Positions 22,557 to 31,455 of a DNA stretch of 64,000 nucleotides are shown here, one piece after another. A program made the translations under genes and the position numbers. How positions within the stretch are numbered: the first letter of the stretch is position 1; the number at the start of each line of letters is the position of its first letter. The stretch covers positions 868,001 through 932,000 of the forward strand of contig JACTAT010000049.1 in the NCBI GenBank assembly GCA_014526335.1. The letters run 5' to 3'. Source of the stretch: Chrysaora quinquecirrha (lineage: Eukaryota; Cnidaria; Scyphozoa; Semaeostomeae; Pelagiidae). Below the pieces are notes generated by a model. The model saw only the letters and a list, made by a program, of their open reading frames with translations, had not been told where the DNA came from and made no database searches.

Positions 22557-23045
22557 TTATTCATTTTTCCAGTTGTTTTTCAGAAATTCAAAATGAAGTT
22601 TGACTTCTGTGACAGGACAATGTGAATTTACTTTGGGCGCTCCCATCTCTTCTAAATTGAAAGATGCGAAACCTAATTTTACGCAAAGATCTTTCTCTAT
22701 ATGACCACCTTTATAAAGGACAACTTCAACGTTGTTGAATGACAAAATGTCATGTATCCACCTTTCGGCATCACGACAGAAGTAGCCATTTCTTGGACTG
22801 TAGTTTAACTGATGCACGTTATGTCTGCAATAGTTGAATTGTTTTTTGTATTCGGGTTGTAAGTACCTCCATGGCACACAAGGACTAAATTCATTCGAAA
22901 AAACGCATGATTTATCCAGTTTAGGCTGTTTAGCTAATAAAAGCCCCACTTTGTGAATGCATAGATGTTTTCGACCAGTCTCAGGATCGTTTCTTCCAGA
23001 ATTAACATATTCAATGTCGAGTATAGCGAGGTTTCGTATATCCAT
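22557..23045 (-). CDS. Putative DEDD-like nuclease, paralogue 1
   Basis: Starts at ATG 23045 (MDIRNLAILDIEYV). The D-I-E in the first strand recalls motif I of DEDD exonucleases. A conserved FNYCRHNVHQLNY block and VLYKGGHIEKDLC follow. It is intact, with a paralogue at 30269-30715 and a broken third copy at 30035-30240. Similar proteins occur with adintovirus or Polinton-like elements as I recall. Nuclease function is tentative. It lies between the cyclin and Bcl-2 homologues on the opposite strand. Confidence 0.5.
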   Translation of the reverse strand: MDIRNLAILDIEYVNSGRNDPETGRKHLCIHKVGLLLAKQPKLDKSCVFSNEFSPCVPWRYLQPEYKKQFNYCRHNVHQLNYSPRNGYFCRDAERWIHDILSFNNVEVVLYKGGHIEKDLCVKLGFASFNLEEMGAPKVNSHCPVTEVKLHFEFLKNNWKNE

Positions 23046-23191
23046 GTTGTTATGAAGCTTTGACAAGAGCTCTGAAAATAAAGTGAAAAAAATCAGTTGT
23101 GTTTTTATGAAATAGCTAAAATAAAATAAAGGTAAAAGTGTAATACAGTGTATTTTCTAAAAGTTGAAATAGTAAGAAAACGAAGGCTGAA

Positions 23192-23653
23192 ATGGAAAGG
23201 GAAATAATTGAACATTATTTGCTTTCAAAGGCTGGAAAAATACCTTATGAATTGATAAATAAATATGCGAAAACAATGTTAAAATTGTGCGAGGAATTAG
23301 AAGTACAACATGATGTGTTTTATAAATCAGTTCAGAGATATTATAAAGCAAAGGTAAGCAAAAAGGTCCTTGACGAGATAAACGAAGAAATGACGTCAGA
23401 CGGTCAAAATAATTGGGGGCGAATTGTCTCTGTATGTAGCTTTTGTTTTAAATGCGTTGAAAATGAAGGTTTTGAGAGTAATGAAGCAAGAGAAATAACT
23501 GAATGGTTGCATAATTACATGAAAACGCAGCAAAATTGGATAACTAACACAAAAACAAGTTGGGAAGTTTTCAATAATGTATTCGGTAAAAAACAAACGG
23601 TTTTAGAAAAATGCTTAAATAATCTGAACAGTTTTATTATAAAGTTCGTGTGA
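23192..23653 (+). CDS. Bcl-2-family homologue in the virus-like block
   Basis: 153 codons, intact. BH1 is visible at residues 71-84 (NNWGRIVSVCSF), BH2 at 114-132 (NWITNTKTSWEVFNNVFG), and a BH3-like helix near 29-38 (MLKLCEELEV). Spacing between BH1 and BH2 fits the Bcl-2 fold. There is no C-terminal membrane anchor, so the protein may be cytosolic or truncated. Family members control mitochondrial apoptosis; BH1 and BH2 together suggest a pro-survival type. Viral origin of this copy is inferred from its neighbours. Confidence 0.72.
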   Translation: MEREIIEHYLLSKAGKIPYELINKYAKTMLKLCEELEVQHDVFYKSVQRYYKAKVSKKVLDEINEEMTSDGQNNWGRIVSVCSFCFKCVENEGFESNEAREITEWLHNYMKTQQNWITNTKTSWEVFNNVFGKKQTVLEKCLNNLNSFIIKFV

Positions 23654-23703
23654 GATTATTTAGTTACCACTACGAAAACAGTCAGAAAGGACAAAACACA
23701 ACG

Positions 23704-24260
23704 ATGGAGCACGCTAAATCTGTGTATGAGTTATTATTCTTTATCGATGCCACAAAAGACATTTCATTATTAGCTGATTATGTGATAGAAACAGTTCTCG
23801 AAAATAATGTAGCGAGATATTGTACAGCGTTAGACAAATCTGAAAGAACGGATTTACAAGTTTCTTTCCGATTTCTGTTAAGAAAAGAACCTAAAGATAT
23901 AAAAACGTGGAAAAAAGAGGTTGTTGCTCGTGCTAAGAAATCTGTTGATAAAATACCAAGAATGGATTTGGTTTCGCTGCTTGATGTTATATATGAAACT
24001 ATTGATACCGAGCAAGTCGCTTTTGTTTATCCTAAAAAGAAAAACCGCCATACACCTATTTGCCTTTACCTTTACCGACTCGGAGAGATGTTGCAGAAAA
24101 TTTGAAGTTGAAAATACCAGAACCGATTAAGAAGAAACGAAGATATGATTTTACAGATGGATCAAACTCACCTGATTTGACAATATGCTCTAAGTCACCG
24201 AAGATAGAGAAAACTGAAGTCGAAGCAGAAAGCTGTTCAGAGAATGTGTTTTTTCCCTAA
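23704..24260 (+). pseudogene. Unrecognised gene with nuclear-localisation-like tail, frameshifted
   Basis: ATG at 23704 (MEHAKSVYELLFFID), 51 bases after the Bcl-2 homologue's stop. The first 130 residues look all-helical. A frame change near 24060 leads to a second piece with PEPIKKKRRYDF, a basic nuclear-signal-like run, then an acidic Ser/Glu-rich end. No family recognised. Confidence 0.45.
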
Positions 24261-24369
24261 AGTCAAATTTTGGCGGGGAAAGTTAGAACAATAGTGAAAT
24301 GTAATAAAGTCTAGACATGTTAAAGATAGAATTTTAGACAATAGATGATTGACAAGAAAGGTTGAACTA

Positions 24370-24545
24370 TGACACAGACAAACGTTTATGTTGTTTGATT
24401 GGTTGTGATAAGAATAAGAATTTAAGCTTTTGTTGTCTAGAAAAGTTGAACTTTGAAACAGACGCGCTTTTCGCTTTTTTGATTGGTTAGTTTGAAAACA
24501 AAAGACGCGCTTTTTGCTTTATTGATTGGCTAGTTTTAAAACAAA
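24370..24545 (+). promoter_or_regulatory. Repeated inverted-CCAAT promoter upstream of 24546
   Basis: Three related blocks each end in an inverted CCAAT box (tgattggtt, tgattggtt, tgattggct). Two share gacgcgcttttcgctttt or its variant. The last lies about 15 bp before ATG 24546. NF-Y binds CCAAT boxes. The arrangement looks like a compact viral-type promoter. Confidence 0.5.
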
Positions 24546-25253
24546 ATGACAAATATCACAGACCTATTTAAAATAGAAAGAGCGCGCAAATACAAACAGT
24601 CTAGTTGTGGAAAAAGTACAGTCATGCCACGAGTTGGTAAATTTGCTGAACTATCCCGTTCTTTTCAGAACGAAGGGATGTTAAATTTTAAAGAATTTTC
24701 GCCTTTAAAGAAACAAATTGTTTGCTGTGTGATTCTTGAAAAGCATTTTGAATTGTTGAGCAAAATTTTGAAAGAAATTATAAAGCCGCGCAAATTGAAT
24801 GCGAAATTGGATGATACAAAACTCTTAATTAGAATGGGTTTTGAAACACATTTTTATGGCTTTAAGCTGATGGTGGTTGAATTGTTAGTGTCAGAAATCT
24901 TTAAAGTCGTTCAGAAGCAAAATGTAAGTCAATTATACGCTTCATTTGAAGACTATATAAAAGAAACGTTAAGTTCGAAAGGCGTCAGCGAGTGTGAGAC
25001 AAAGTTAGTTAAAATAATGTTTCCATTAAATGCTCAACTTGGAAAGTTAAAGTATTTCTTTAGAAATACTGAAATTAAGCTGTTTAACAACGAAGGAGAA
25101 AAAGCTGATGTCGAATGCCAAACTATGGAAAATGATTTTACAAATGATGAGAATATGGTTGAATATACAGCGCACCTCCTTCTGAAGTTATTGACCAGCA
25201 AGAAGTTCAAGTTGTTGATCAGCAAGAAGTTCAAGTTGTTGATAGAAAATTGA
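24546..25253 (+). CDS. Unrecognised 235-codon ORF of the virus-like block
   Basis: Starts MTNITDLFKIERARKYK directly downstream of the CCAAT repeats. Helix-rich with many Lys and Phe, and no transmembrane segment. The C-terminus is a tandem KKFKLLIS-type repeat from a duplicated 18-bp stretch near 25195-25240, which may mark a frame change. No family recognised. Confidence 0.5.
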   Translation: MTNITDLFKIERARKYKQSSCGKSTVMPRVGKFAELSRSFQNEGMLNFKEFSPLKKQIVCCVILEKHFELLSKILKEIIKPRKLNAKLDDTKLLIRMGFETHFYGFKLMVVELLVSEIFKVVQKQNVSQLYASFEDYIKETLSSKGVSECETKLVKIMFPLNAQLGKLKYFFRNTEIKLFNNEGEKADVECQTMENDFTNDENMVEYTAHLLLKLLTSKKFKLLISKKFKLLIEN

Positions 25254-25328
25254 AGTCAACTCTCCATGACATGCGTGTGATTAAATAGCATAAATATAGC
25301 TAGCTGTTCTGAGCAGTCGACGTCAGAG

Positions 25329-25850
25329 TTGGTAGATAAGAAGCAAGATGTGTTATTGGAAAAACATGCATCGAATGCGTTTGATTTGCTCAAGAAGAAA
25401 AAGGTGCCTTTAAAGACTAAGGCCATTATTGAGAAGGCGATCGTAGACATCGCAACAGCACCTCTAGAGCATCCTATAATAAGCGAAAGTGAAGTTGTGG
25501 AAGCCCTCATTGATAATACGAAAGAAGAAGAATCTCAGCAACAACTACAGCAGCAGCAGCTACATCAAGAAATAAAGCAGCAACAACAGCACCTGCCACA
25601 AGTATTTGGCGATATTATGTTTGACGACTTTGATATTCCACCAAATTGTGATGAGCTAACAGAAGCGATTTCTCCTTATCCATTTCATGAAGAAAGGGAA
25701 CGGATGAGGCTATAGCAGCAGTTGCTGTTTTACCTCAACAAGAAGAAGAAGAAGAAGAAAAGAAGCCTAATGTTAATTTGTTAAATGAAGCTTTGTTAAC
25801 GAATAAAGTCTTTTCACCGTTAAACAGCAAGCCTCCAGTCAAGAGAATTT
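25329..25850 (+). pseudogene. Gln-rich acidic protein, activation-domain-like, frameshifted
   Basis: N-terminal Lys-rich helices, then a Gln-rich stretch (QQQLQQQQLHQ) and an acidic DDFDIPPNCDEL segment. The frame ends at 25715, but an alternative frame continues through a Glu run to about 25850 (LLNEALLTNKVFSPLNS). There the polymerase fragment begins on the other strand. Composition recalls transcription activators; that is inference. Confidence 0.4.
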
Positions 25851-26622
25851 CAAATGTATCAATCATCTTTTTATCGGATGCTTTTACTGGATATGACAAT
25901 CCTTCACAGTTAAGTTCATGTAAGTATCGCCGGTACGGTGCGGCTCTCTCTGCATGTGTTGATTGTGGATGTAGACGGGATAGGATTGCCCAGATGTAGC
26001 ATTTATCGTCTCTGCTCTGTACATTGAGAACAGCCTTCTTGTTTTTAATATACGTAGGTAGTTGTAAATACTTTCCACCACGAATTGCATCATAATCAAA
26101 CATCTTCACTTGTAGTTGGGTAAACTTTGTAAATATCCAACCACTTCCATTCTCCAAGAATTCATCAACCTTATCTCGCAGTGTGTTGATAGCTTCAACT
26201 ATCTGATCTTCAGCAACATCATACTCTGACCATAGAAGCGTCTGCACGGTGGTTCTGAATGTGGGTGGTGGTTCTGTAACGATAAGCTTATCACCATACT
26301 TTTTAAATTCGGCATCGATAGTGACATAATACTTCATCCCCTGCTTGTGATCTAGCAATTCTTCTTTAATTTCTCGAATAGTATGCTGTGTGATTCTTGC
26401 CCAGTCTTTGATATCTTCTTCTTCGGTATATATTCTGAATGCTTTCTTATCCATCTTGTTCATGTTCTTACCTTCGCCAACCAATTTCTTTTGTTCTGCT
26501 GCTGACGGATGTATACCATGTGCTGTTCGCTTATGTGATGCGAGATTTAACATTCTGTCAAACAATTTTCTTCGCTTACTATTATTAGCAGCTGAGCTTT
26601 CTTCTTCGTGTGACCTCTTCAT
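25851..26622 (-). pseudogene. N-terminal part of protein-primed DNA polymerase B, copy 1
   Basis: Starts MKRSHEEESSAANNSKRRK at 26622. It carries the Polinton/adintovirus polymerase leader: GSGWIFTKFTQLQV, RGGKYLQLPTYI, NKKAVLNVQ, KCYIWAILSRLHP, HAERAAPYRRYL and SYPVKASDKKMIDTFEI. The reading then diverges from copy 2 at TFEI, where a junction with the plus-strand acidic gene lies. All exonuclease and polymerase motifs are missing, so this is only about the first quarter of the protein. The gene start faces the terminal repeat. Confidence 0.7.
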
Positions 26623-26639
26623 GACTAATTTCTAACTGA

Positions 26640-27412
26640 ACTGATTTCGCTTTACGCTTCGATTTTATAGCTTGATCGAACGTGACGTTTCAATTATTAA
26701 CCAATCAGATTGCAGGATTTCTCGTTTCTAGAATCTTGTAGAACTTTCTGGAAACTTCTGGAAAGTTCTAGCCAATCAGATTGCCGGATTTCTCGTTTCT
26801 AGAATCTTGTGGAACTTTCTGGAATCTTGCGGAACATTCTGGAAACTTCTGGAAAATTCTAGCCAATCAGATTGCAGGATTATTATGTTATTTTATTTCA
26901 TAAACGATTCGAATGTCGCATTCGAATTATTACGCCATCATAATTAATCAGATTGTAGGATTTCTGGAAAGTTCTGGAAAGTTCTAGCCAATCAGATTGT
27001 AGGATTATTATGTTATTTTATTTAATAAACGATTCGAACGTCGCGTTCGAATTATTATTACACCATCATAATTAATCAATCAGATTCTGGAAACTTCTAG
27101 AAACTTCTGGAAAGTTCTAACCAATCAGATTGTAGGATTCTTAGGGATGTTCTGGAACATTCTGGAAACTTCTAGATTGTTAAATCAGAAACGAGGCTAG
27201 TGGAGAAACCATCGCACTATAGCGCGATCTAATGATGTTATTGATAATATGAGATGCGTGCGCTAGGATCTGGGACTCTTGAAAACGAGGTTGGAGAAAC
27301 CAGCATCCATAAAAACCGTTGCACTATAGCGCGACCTGATGACGTCACTGATGACGTCATTGGTAGTAGGAGCCACCTGGTAGTAGACCGCCTCCTTTAC
27401 AACCTACTCTTA
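26640..27412. promoter_or_regulatory. Terminal region with giant heat-shock-element arrays, CCAAT and CRE sites
   Basis: Five perfectly phased arrays of alternating TTC and GAA at 5-bp spacing: 26726-26768 (9 units), 26797-26859 (13), 26962-26984 (5), 27085-27117 (7) and 27150-27172 (5). A few units read TTG instead of TTC. Most arrays are followed by ccaatcagattg, a CCAAT box. Two palindromes (ttcgaatgtcgcattcgaa at 26908 and a variant at 27033) lie in a 125-bp direct repeat. Two CRE octamers TGACGTCA sit at 27340 and 27352. The region lies upstream of the polymerase gene start. Confidence 0.8.
27106..27412 (+). repeat. Left arm of a 305-bp inverted repeat (element terminus)
   Basis: Nearly the exact inverse of 29047-29350, running from ctggaaagttctaacc outward to tacaacctact. 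A related sequence near 52380-52770 also ends in gcaacctact, so this edge is probably the outer end of the element. Confidence 0.85.
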
Positions 27413-29046
27413 TTTTATTCAAGAAACATTCTTACTTACTTATTGCCATTTGCAGTTAAGAAGTCTTTACTATTTTGAACATTTTTGCCGAGATCAAGAG
27501 AACACTTATTTTATTCAAGAAACATTCTTACATAGTCATTGCCATTTGCAGTGAAGAAGTCTTTACTATTTTGAACATTTTTGCTGAGATCAAGAGAACA
27601 CTTATTTTATTCACGCAACATTCTTACTTAGTCATTGCCATTTGCAGTGAAGAAGTCTTTACTATTTTGAAAATTTTTGCCGAGATCAAGAGAACACTTA
27701 TTTTATTCCAGAAACATTCTTACTTAGTCATTGCCATTTGCAGTCAAGAAGTCTTTACTATTTTGAACATTTTTGCCGAGATCAAGAGAACACTTATTTT
27801 ATTCAAGAAACATTCTTACATAGTCATTGCCATTTGCAGTGAAGAAGTCTTTACTATCTTGAACATTTTTGCCGAGATCAAGAGAACACTTATTTTATTC
27901 AAGAAACATTCTTACTTAGTCATTGCCATTTGCAGTGAAGAAGTCTTTACTGTTTTGAACATTTTTGACGAGATCAAGAGAACACTTATTTAATTCAAGA
28001 ACCATTCTTACTTAGTCATTGTCATTTGCAGTGAAGAAGTCTTTACTATTTTGAACATTTTTGCCGAGATCAAGAGAACACTTATTTTATTCAAGAAACA
28101 CTCTTACTTAGTCATTGCCATTTGCAGTGAAGAAGTCTTTACTATTTTGAACATTTTTGCCGAGAACAAGAGAACACTTATTTTATTCAAAAAACATTCT
28201 TACTAAGTCATTGCCATTTGCAGTGAAGAAGTCTTTACTATTTTGAACATTTTTGCCGAGATCAAGAGAACACTTATTTTATTCAAGAAACATTCTTACA
28301 TAGTCATTGTCATTTGCAGTGAAGAAGTCTTTACTATTTTGAACATTTTTGCCGAGATCAAGAGAACACTTATTTTATTCAAGGAACATTCTTACATAGT
28401 CATTGCCATTTGCAGTGAAGAAGTCTTTACTATTTTGAACATTTTTGCCGAGATCAAGAGAACACTTATTTTATTCAAGAAACATTCTTACATAGTCATT
28501 GCCATTTGCAGTGAAGAAGTCTTTACTATTTTGAACATTTTTGCCGAGATCAAGAGAACACTTATTTTATTCAAGAAACATTCTTACATAGTCATTGCCA
28601 TTTGCAGTGAAGAAGTCTTTACTATTTTGAACATTTTTGCCGAGATCAAGAGAACTCTTATTTTATTCAAGAAACATTCTTACTAAGTCATTGCCATTTG
28701 CAGTGAAGAAGTCTTTACTATTTTGAACATTTTTACCGAGATCAAGAGAAGACTTATTTTATCCAAGAAACATTCTTACTTAGTCATTGCCATTTGCAGT
28801 GAAGAAGTCTTTACTATTTTGAACATTTTTGCCGAGATCAAGAGAACACTTATTTTATTCAAGAAACATTCTTACTTAGTCATTGCCATTTGCAGTGAAG
28901 AAGTCTTTACTATTTGAACATTTTTGCCGAGATCAAGAGAACACTTATTTTATTCAAGAAACATTCTTACATAGTCATTGCCATTTGCAGTGAAGAAGTC
29001 TTTACTATTTTGAACATTTTTGCCGAGATCAAGAGAACACTTATTA
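27413..29046. repeat. 96-bp satellite, 17 copies, between inverted arms
   Basis: Unit of 96 bp (gtgaagaagtctttactatt...), for example at 27551 and 27647. Because 96 is a multiple of three, a 32-residue motif (IVIAICSEEVFTILNIFAE) repeats in long open frames (27475-27993, 28243-28686). Several copies carry taa or indels, so translation is probably incidental. Copies are very similar, suggesting recent amplification. Confidence 0.95.
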
Positions 29047-29350
29047 GTAGGTTGTAAAGGAGGCGGTCTACTACCAGGTGGCTCCTACTACCAATGACGT
29101 CATCAGTGACGTCATCAGGTCCCGCTATAGTGCGACGGTTTTTATGGATGCTGGTTTCTCCAACCTCGTTTTCAAGAGTCCCAGATCCTAGCGCACGCGG
29201 CTCATACTATCAATAACATCATTAGATCGCGCTATATCGCGATGGTTTCTCCACTAGGCTCGTTTCCGATTTAACAATCTAGAAGTTTCCAGAATGTTCC
29301 AGAACATCCCTAAGAATCCTCTTATCTGATTGGTTAGAACTTTCCAGTGT
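29047..29350 (-). repeat. Right arm of the inverted repeat
   Basis: Inverse of 27106-27412. It includes the paired CRE sites (29095 and 29107), a heat-shock-element run of 5 units (29282-29304) and an inverted CCAAT box (gattggtt). Beyond 29350 a further partial copy of the cgcgatggtttctccagcctcg motif extends to about 29420. Confidence 0.85.
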
Positions 29351-30034
29351 AACGTCATCAGGTCGCGCTGGCGGTTTAATCTAACGCGATGGTTTCTCCA
29401 GCCTCGTTTTCAAGAGTTCTTGCAGTATAACACAGAATAATAAAAGAGGTTCAATAGTTCAAGTCAATTTAAAATAATTCAATTCTATTTAACAATCCAA
29501 TTCAATTTATAACATTCATAATTTATAACATTCATAATTTATAACATTCATAATTCAATTTATAACAGAGGCAATACCCAAGAAAAGCTATAACACTATA
29601 AAACTATAACTATAACTTCAACATCCAACTCTAAAAATTCAACAACCTGACTCCTATCAAATCACCTCTACATAAACAACCGATAATCACCTGACAGAGC
29701 CTAGTAATAATTATAGTAATAATTTTAATAATTTTAGTGAAAATATCCGAGGGAATAAGAATGAACACCGATTAACACCAATGGAACAATATCCGATGGA
29801 ATACGAATGAACACCAATGGAACATCTATGAACACTAAGGAACTCTGATGAACACTAATGTTTATTAATAACTTTACTTATTCGAAACGTTCAAACTAAA
29901 CAGGACCATAAATGTAAGCGAGAGATTGTGATTCTGTTAGGCGATGGAGAAAACAAGCTGGTAATTAGACGATGGTTATTTTTATTCACCATCTATCATA
30001 TGAACCAAACGGAGCAGCATTTTAATACATCTAT
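29351..30034. other. No supported gene; short repeats
   Basis: AT-rich sequence with ataacattcataattt repeated near 29510-29560 and the word gaacaccaatggaac recurring between 29780 and 29830. It may be the decayed interior of a second element. Confidence 0.45.
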
Positions 30035-30240
30035 TCAGTTGAAATAATAAAAGACATCATGGAATGGAACAATGCGGGAAATAGTTTCATAACTTTTAAT
30101 GATGGTGCTTTATACAAGGGGTGATATCGAAAGGCAAGTAGCTATGTCAGAAGTTAGAACTAGCCAGCCGAAACATGGAAGAATTTGAGTACCTAAAACA
30201 ACAATACACAAACCCTCTAGAAGAACTACAAGAACATTAA
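30035..30240 (+). pseudogene. Broken third copy of the DEDD-like nuclease gene
   Basis: Plus-strand sequence reads SVEIIKDIMEWNN, identical to residues of the minus-strand gene at 30269-30715. It then breaks up and recovers ASRNMEEF and PLEELQEH at the end. The two copies face each other tail to tail with about 30 bp between them. Confidence 0.65.
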
Positions 30241-30268
30241 AAACATTATAACTATATTAATTAATTAA

Positions 30269-30715
30269 TTAGATTAAATCCATACCTCGTAAAAAGATAT
30301 AATGTTCTCGAAGTTCCTCTAGAGGGTCGTGCGACCTCGCTCTCGGCGCCCCAAATTCCTCAATGTTTAGGCTGACTAGTCCCATCTTCTCACACAGCTC
30401 CCTTTCAATATCTCCACCTTTATAAAGCACAAACTGTACGTTGTTCCATTCCATGATGTCTTTTATTATTTCGACTGAATCTTCGCATCGCCATACTGCT
30501 GTTAGCGGTTTGTATGATAGATGGTGAATATTGTGCTGGCAGTAATTAAAGCTTCGTCTCCATTTAGGCTCCATTTGATTATATTCAATACAGGGGACGA
30601 ACTCTCGGACGAAACTAGTCTTGCCGTCATCAAGCAAAACAGCCAGCTTGCGTATGCATTTGTGGTCTTGTCTAGTTTGCACATACTCAATGTCTAGTAG
30701 AGCGAATCTTGGCAT
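30269..30715 (-). CDS. Putative DEDD-like nuclease, paralogue 2
   Basis: Starts at ATG 30715 (MPRFALLDIEYV). It is colinear with paralogue 1: DIE in strand one, FNYCQHNIHHLSY, then VLYKGGDIERELCEKMG and FGAPRARSHDP. Intact, 149 codons. It sits inside the second inverted-terminus side of the locus, implying it belongs to a second element. Nuclease role is tentative. Confidence 0.5.
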   Translation of the reverse strand: MPRFALLDIEYVQTRQDHKCIRKLAVLLDDGKTSFVREFVPCIEYNQMEPKWRRSFNYCQHNIHHLSYKPLTAVWRCEDSVEIIKDIMEWNNVQFVLYKGGDIERELCEKMGLVSLNIEEFGAPRARSHDPLEELREHYIFLRGMDLI

Positions 30716-30727
30716 TCTAGAAAACAA

Positions 30728-31455
30728 GGTGAATAAAAGATGTTAAAAAGTGTCTGAAGAAAGTGTTTAGTGGTTTGAGCGCTTATATAAAACTAAACAA
30801 AAACCAAAAATTACATACCTTATTTCTTCTATGAACAACTAAAATATAAAGAATCAGAAATTTAGTTGAAAGAGTTGAAACAAAGAATTGAAGTCAAGAT
30901 TCTTAGGCCCGACCGGGTCTCGAAGCTTCATAAGTTTCACGGCTTTTAGAATAAGTTTTGGTCAGACAAATAAAAATGAAGCATCCTTACATAAACAAGA
31001 AACATTTTTTATAAGTTAAAATGATAAGAAAACCTACATTTCTAACACTTTTCCAAGAAAAAGTAGAGAAAAGTTAAAGATACTCACCGACTTCGAGAAA
31101 AATTTTCCAAGAGTGTTTGCATTTGCTGACGTGAGGCCAATATCAATTTTTCCCGCGATAAAATCCTTGTCACGTGAAGCCTCGTTTTTGAATGACTTTC
31201 TGAAGAAGACTAGATCTGATTGGTTGATTGGCTATGTTTCCAACTTACAACTATTTGATTGGTTAAAACTCTTGTTTCCAAGGTTTCTATGAAGAAGACT
31301 AGGTCTAGTTTACAGCTATTTGATTGGTTGAAAGTCTTGTTTCCAAGGCTTCTTTGAAGACTTTTAGAAACACACAAAACCGTTGAGTTTGTTGTTTTTA
31401 TTTTGCTTCAACCTACTGCGGCCTGTTGTGATTCGTTGCAAGTCTCAAAGAAAAG
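30728..31455. promoter_or_regulatory. Spacer with three inverted CCAAT boxes before the RING-HECT gene
   Basis: 31200-31370 contains two diverged direct repeats of about 90 bp (tttgattggttaaaactcttgtttccaagg and its variant), each with tgattggtt. A third such box is near 31220. A cacgtg E-box is near 31170. The region is a plausible promoter for the gene starting at 31456. Confidence 0.4.

Noticed and set aside
23650..23703. GTG start overlapping the Bcl-2 stop
   Set aside because: Eukaryotic genes rarely start with GTG; the ATG at 23704 is preferred.
27475..28917. Long ORFs with a 32-residue repeat as a real protein gene
   Set aside because: They follow from a 96-bp satellite whose length is a multiple of three; several units contain stops or indels.
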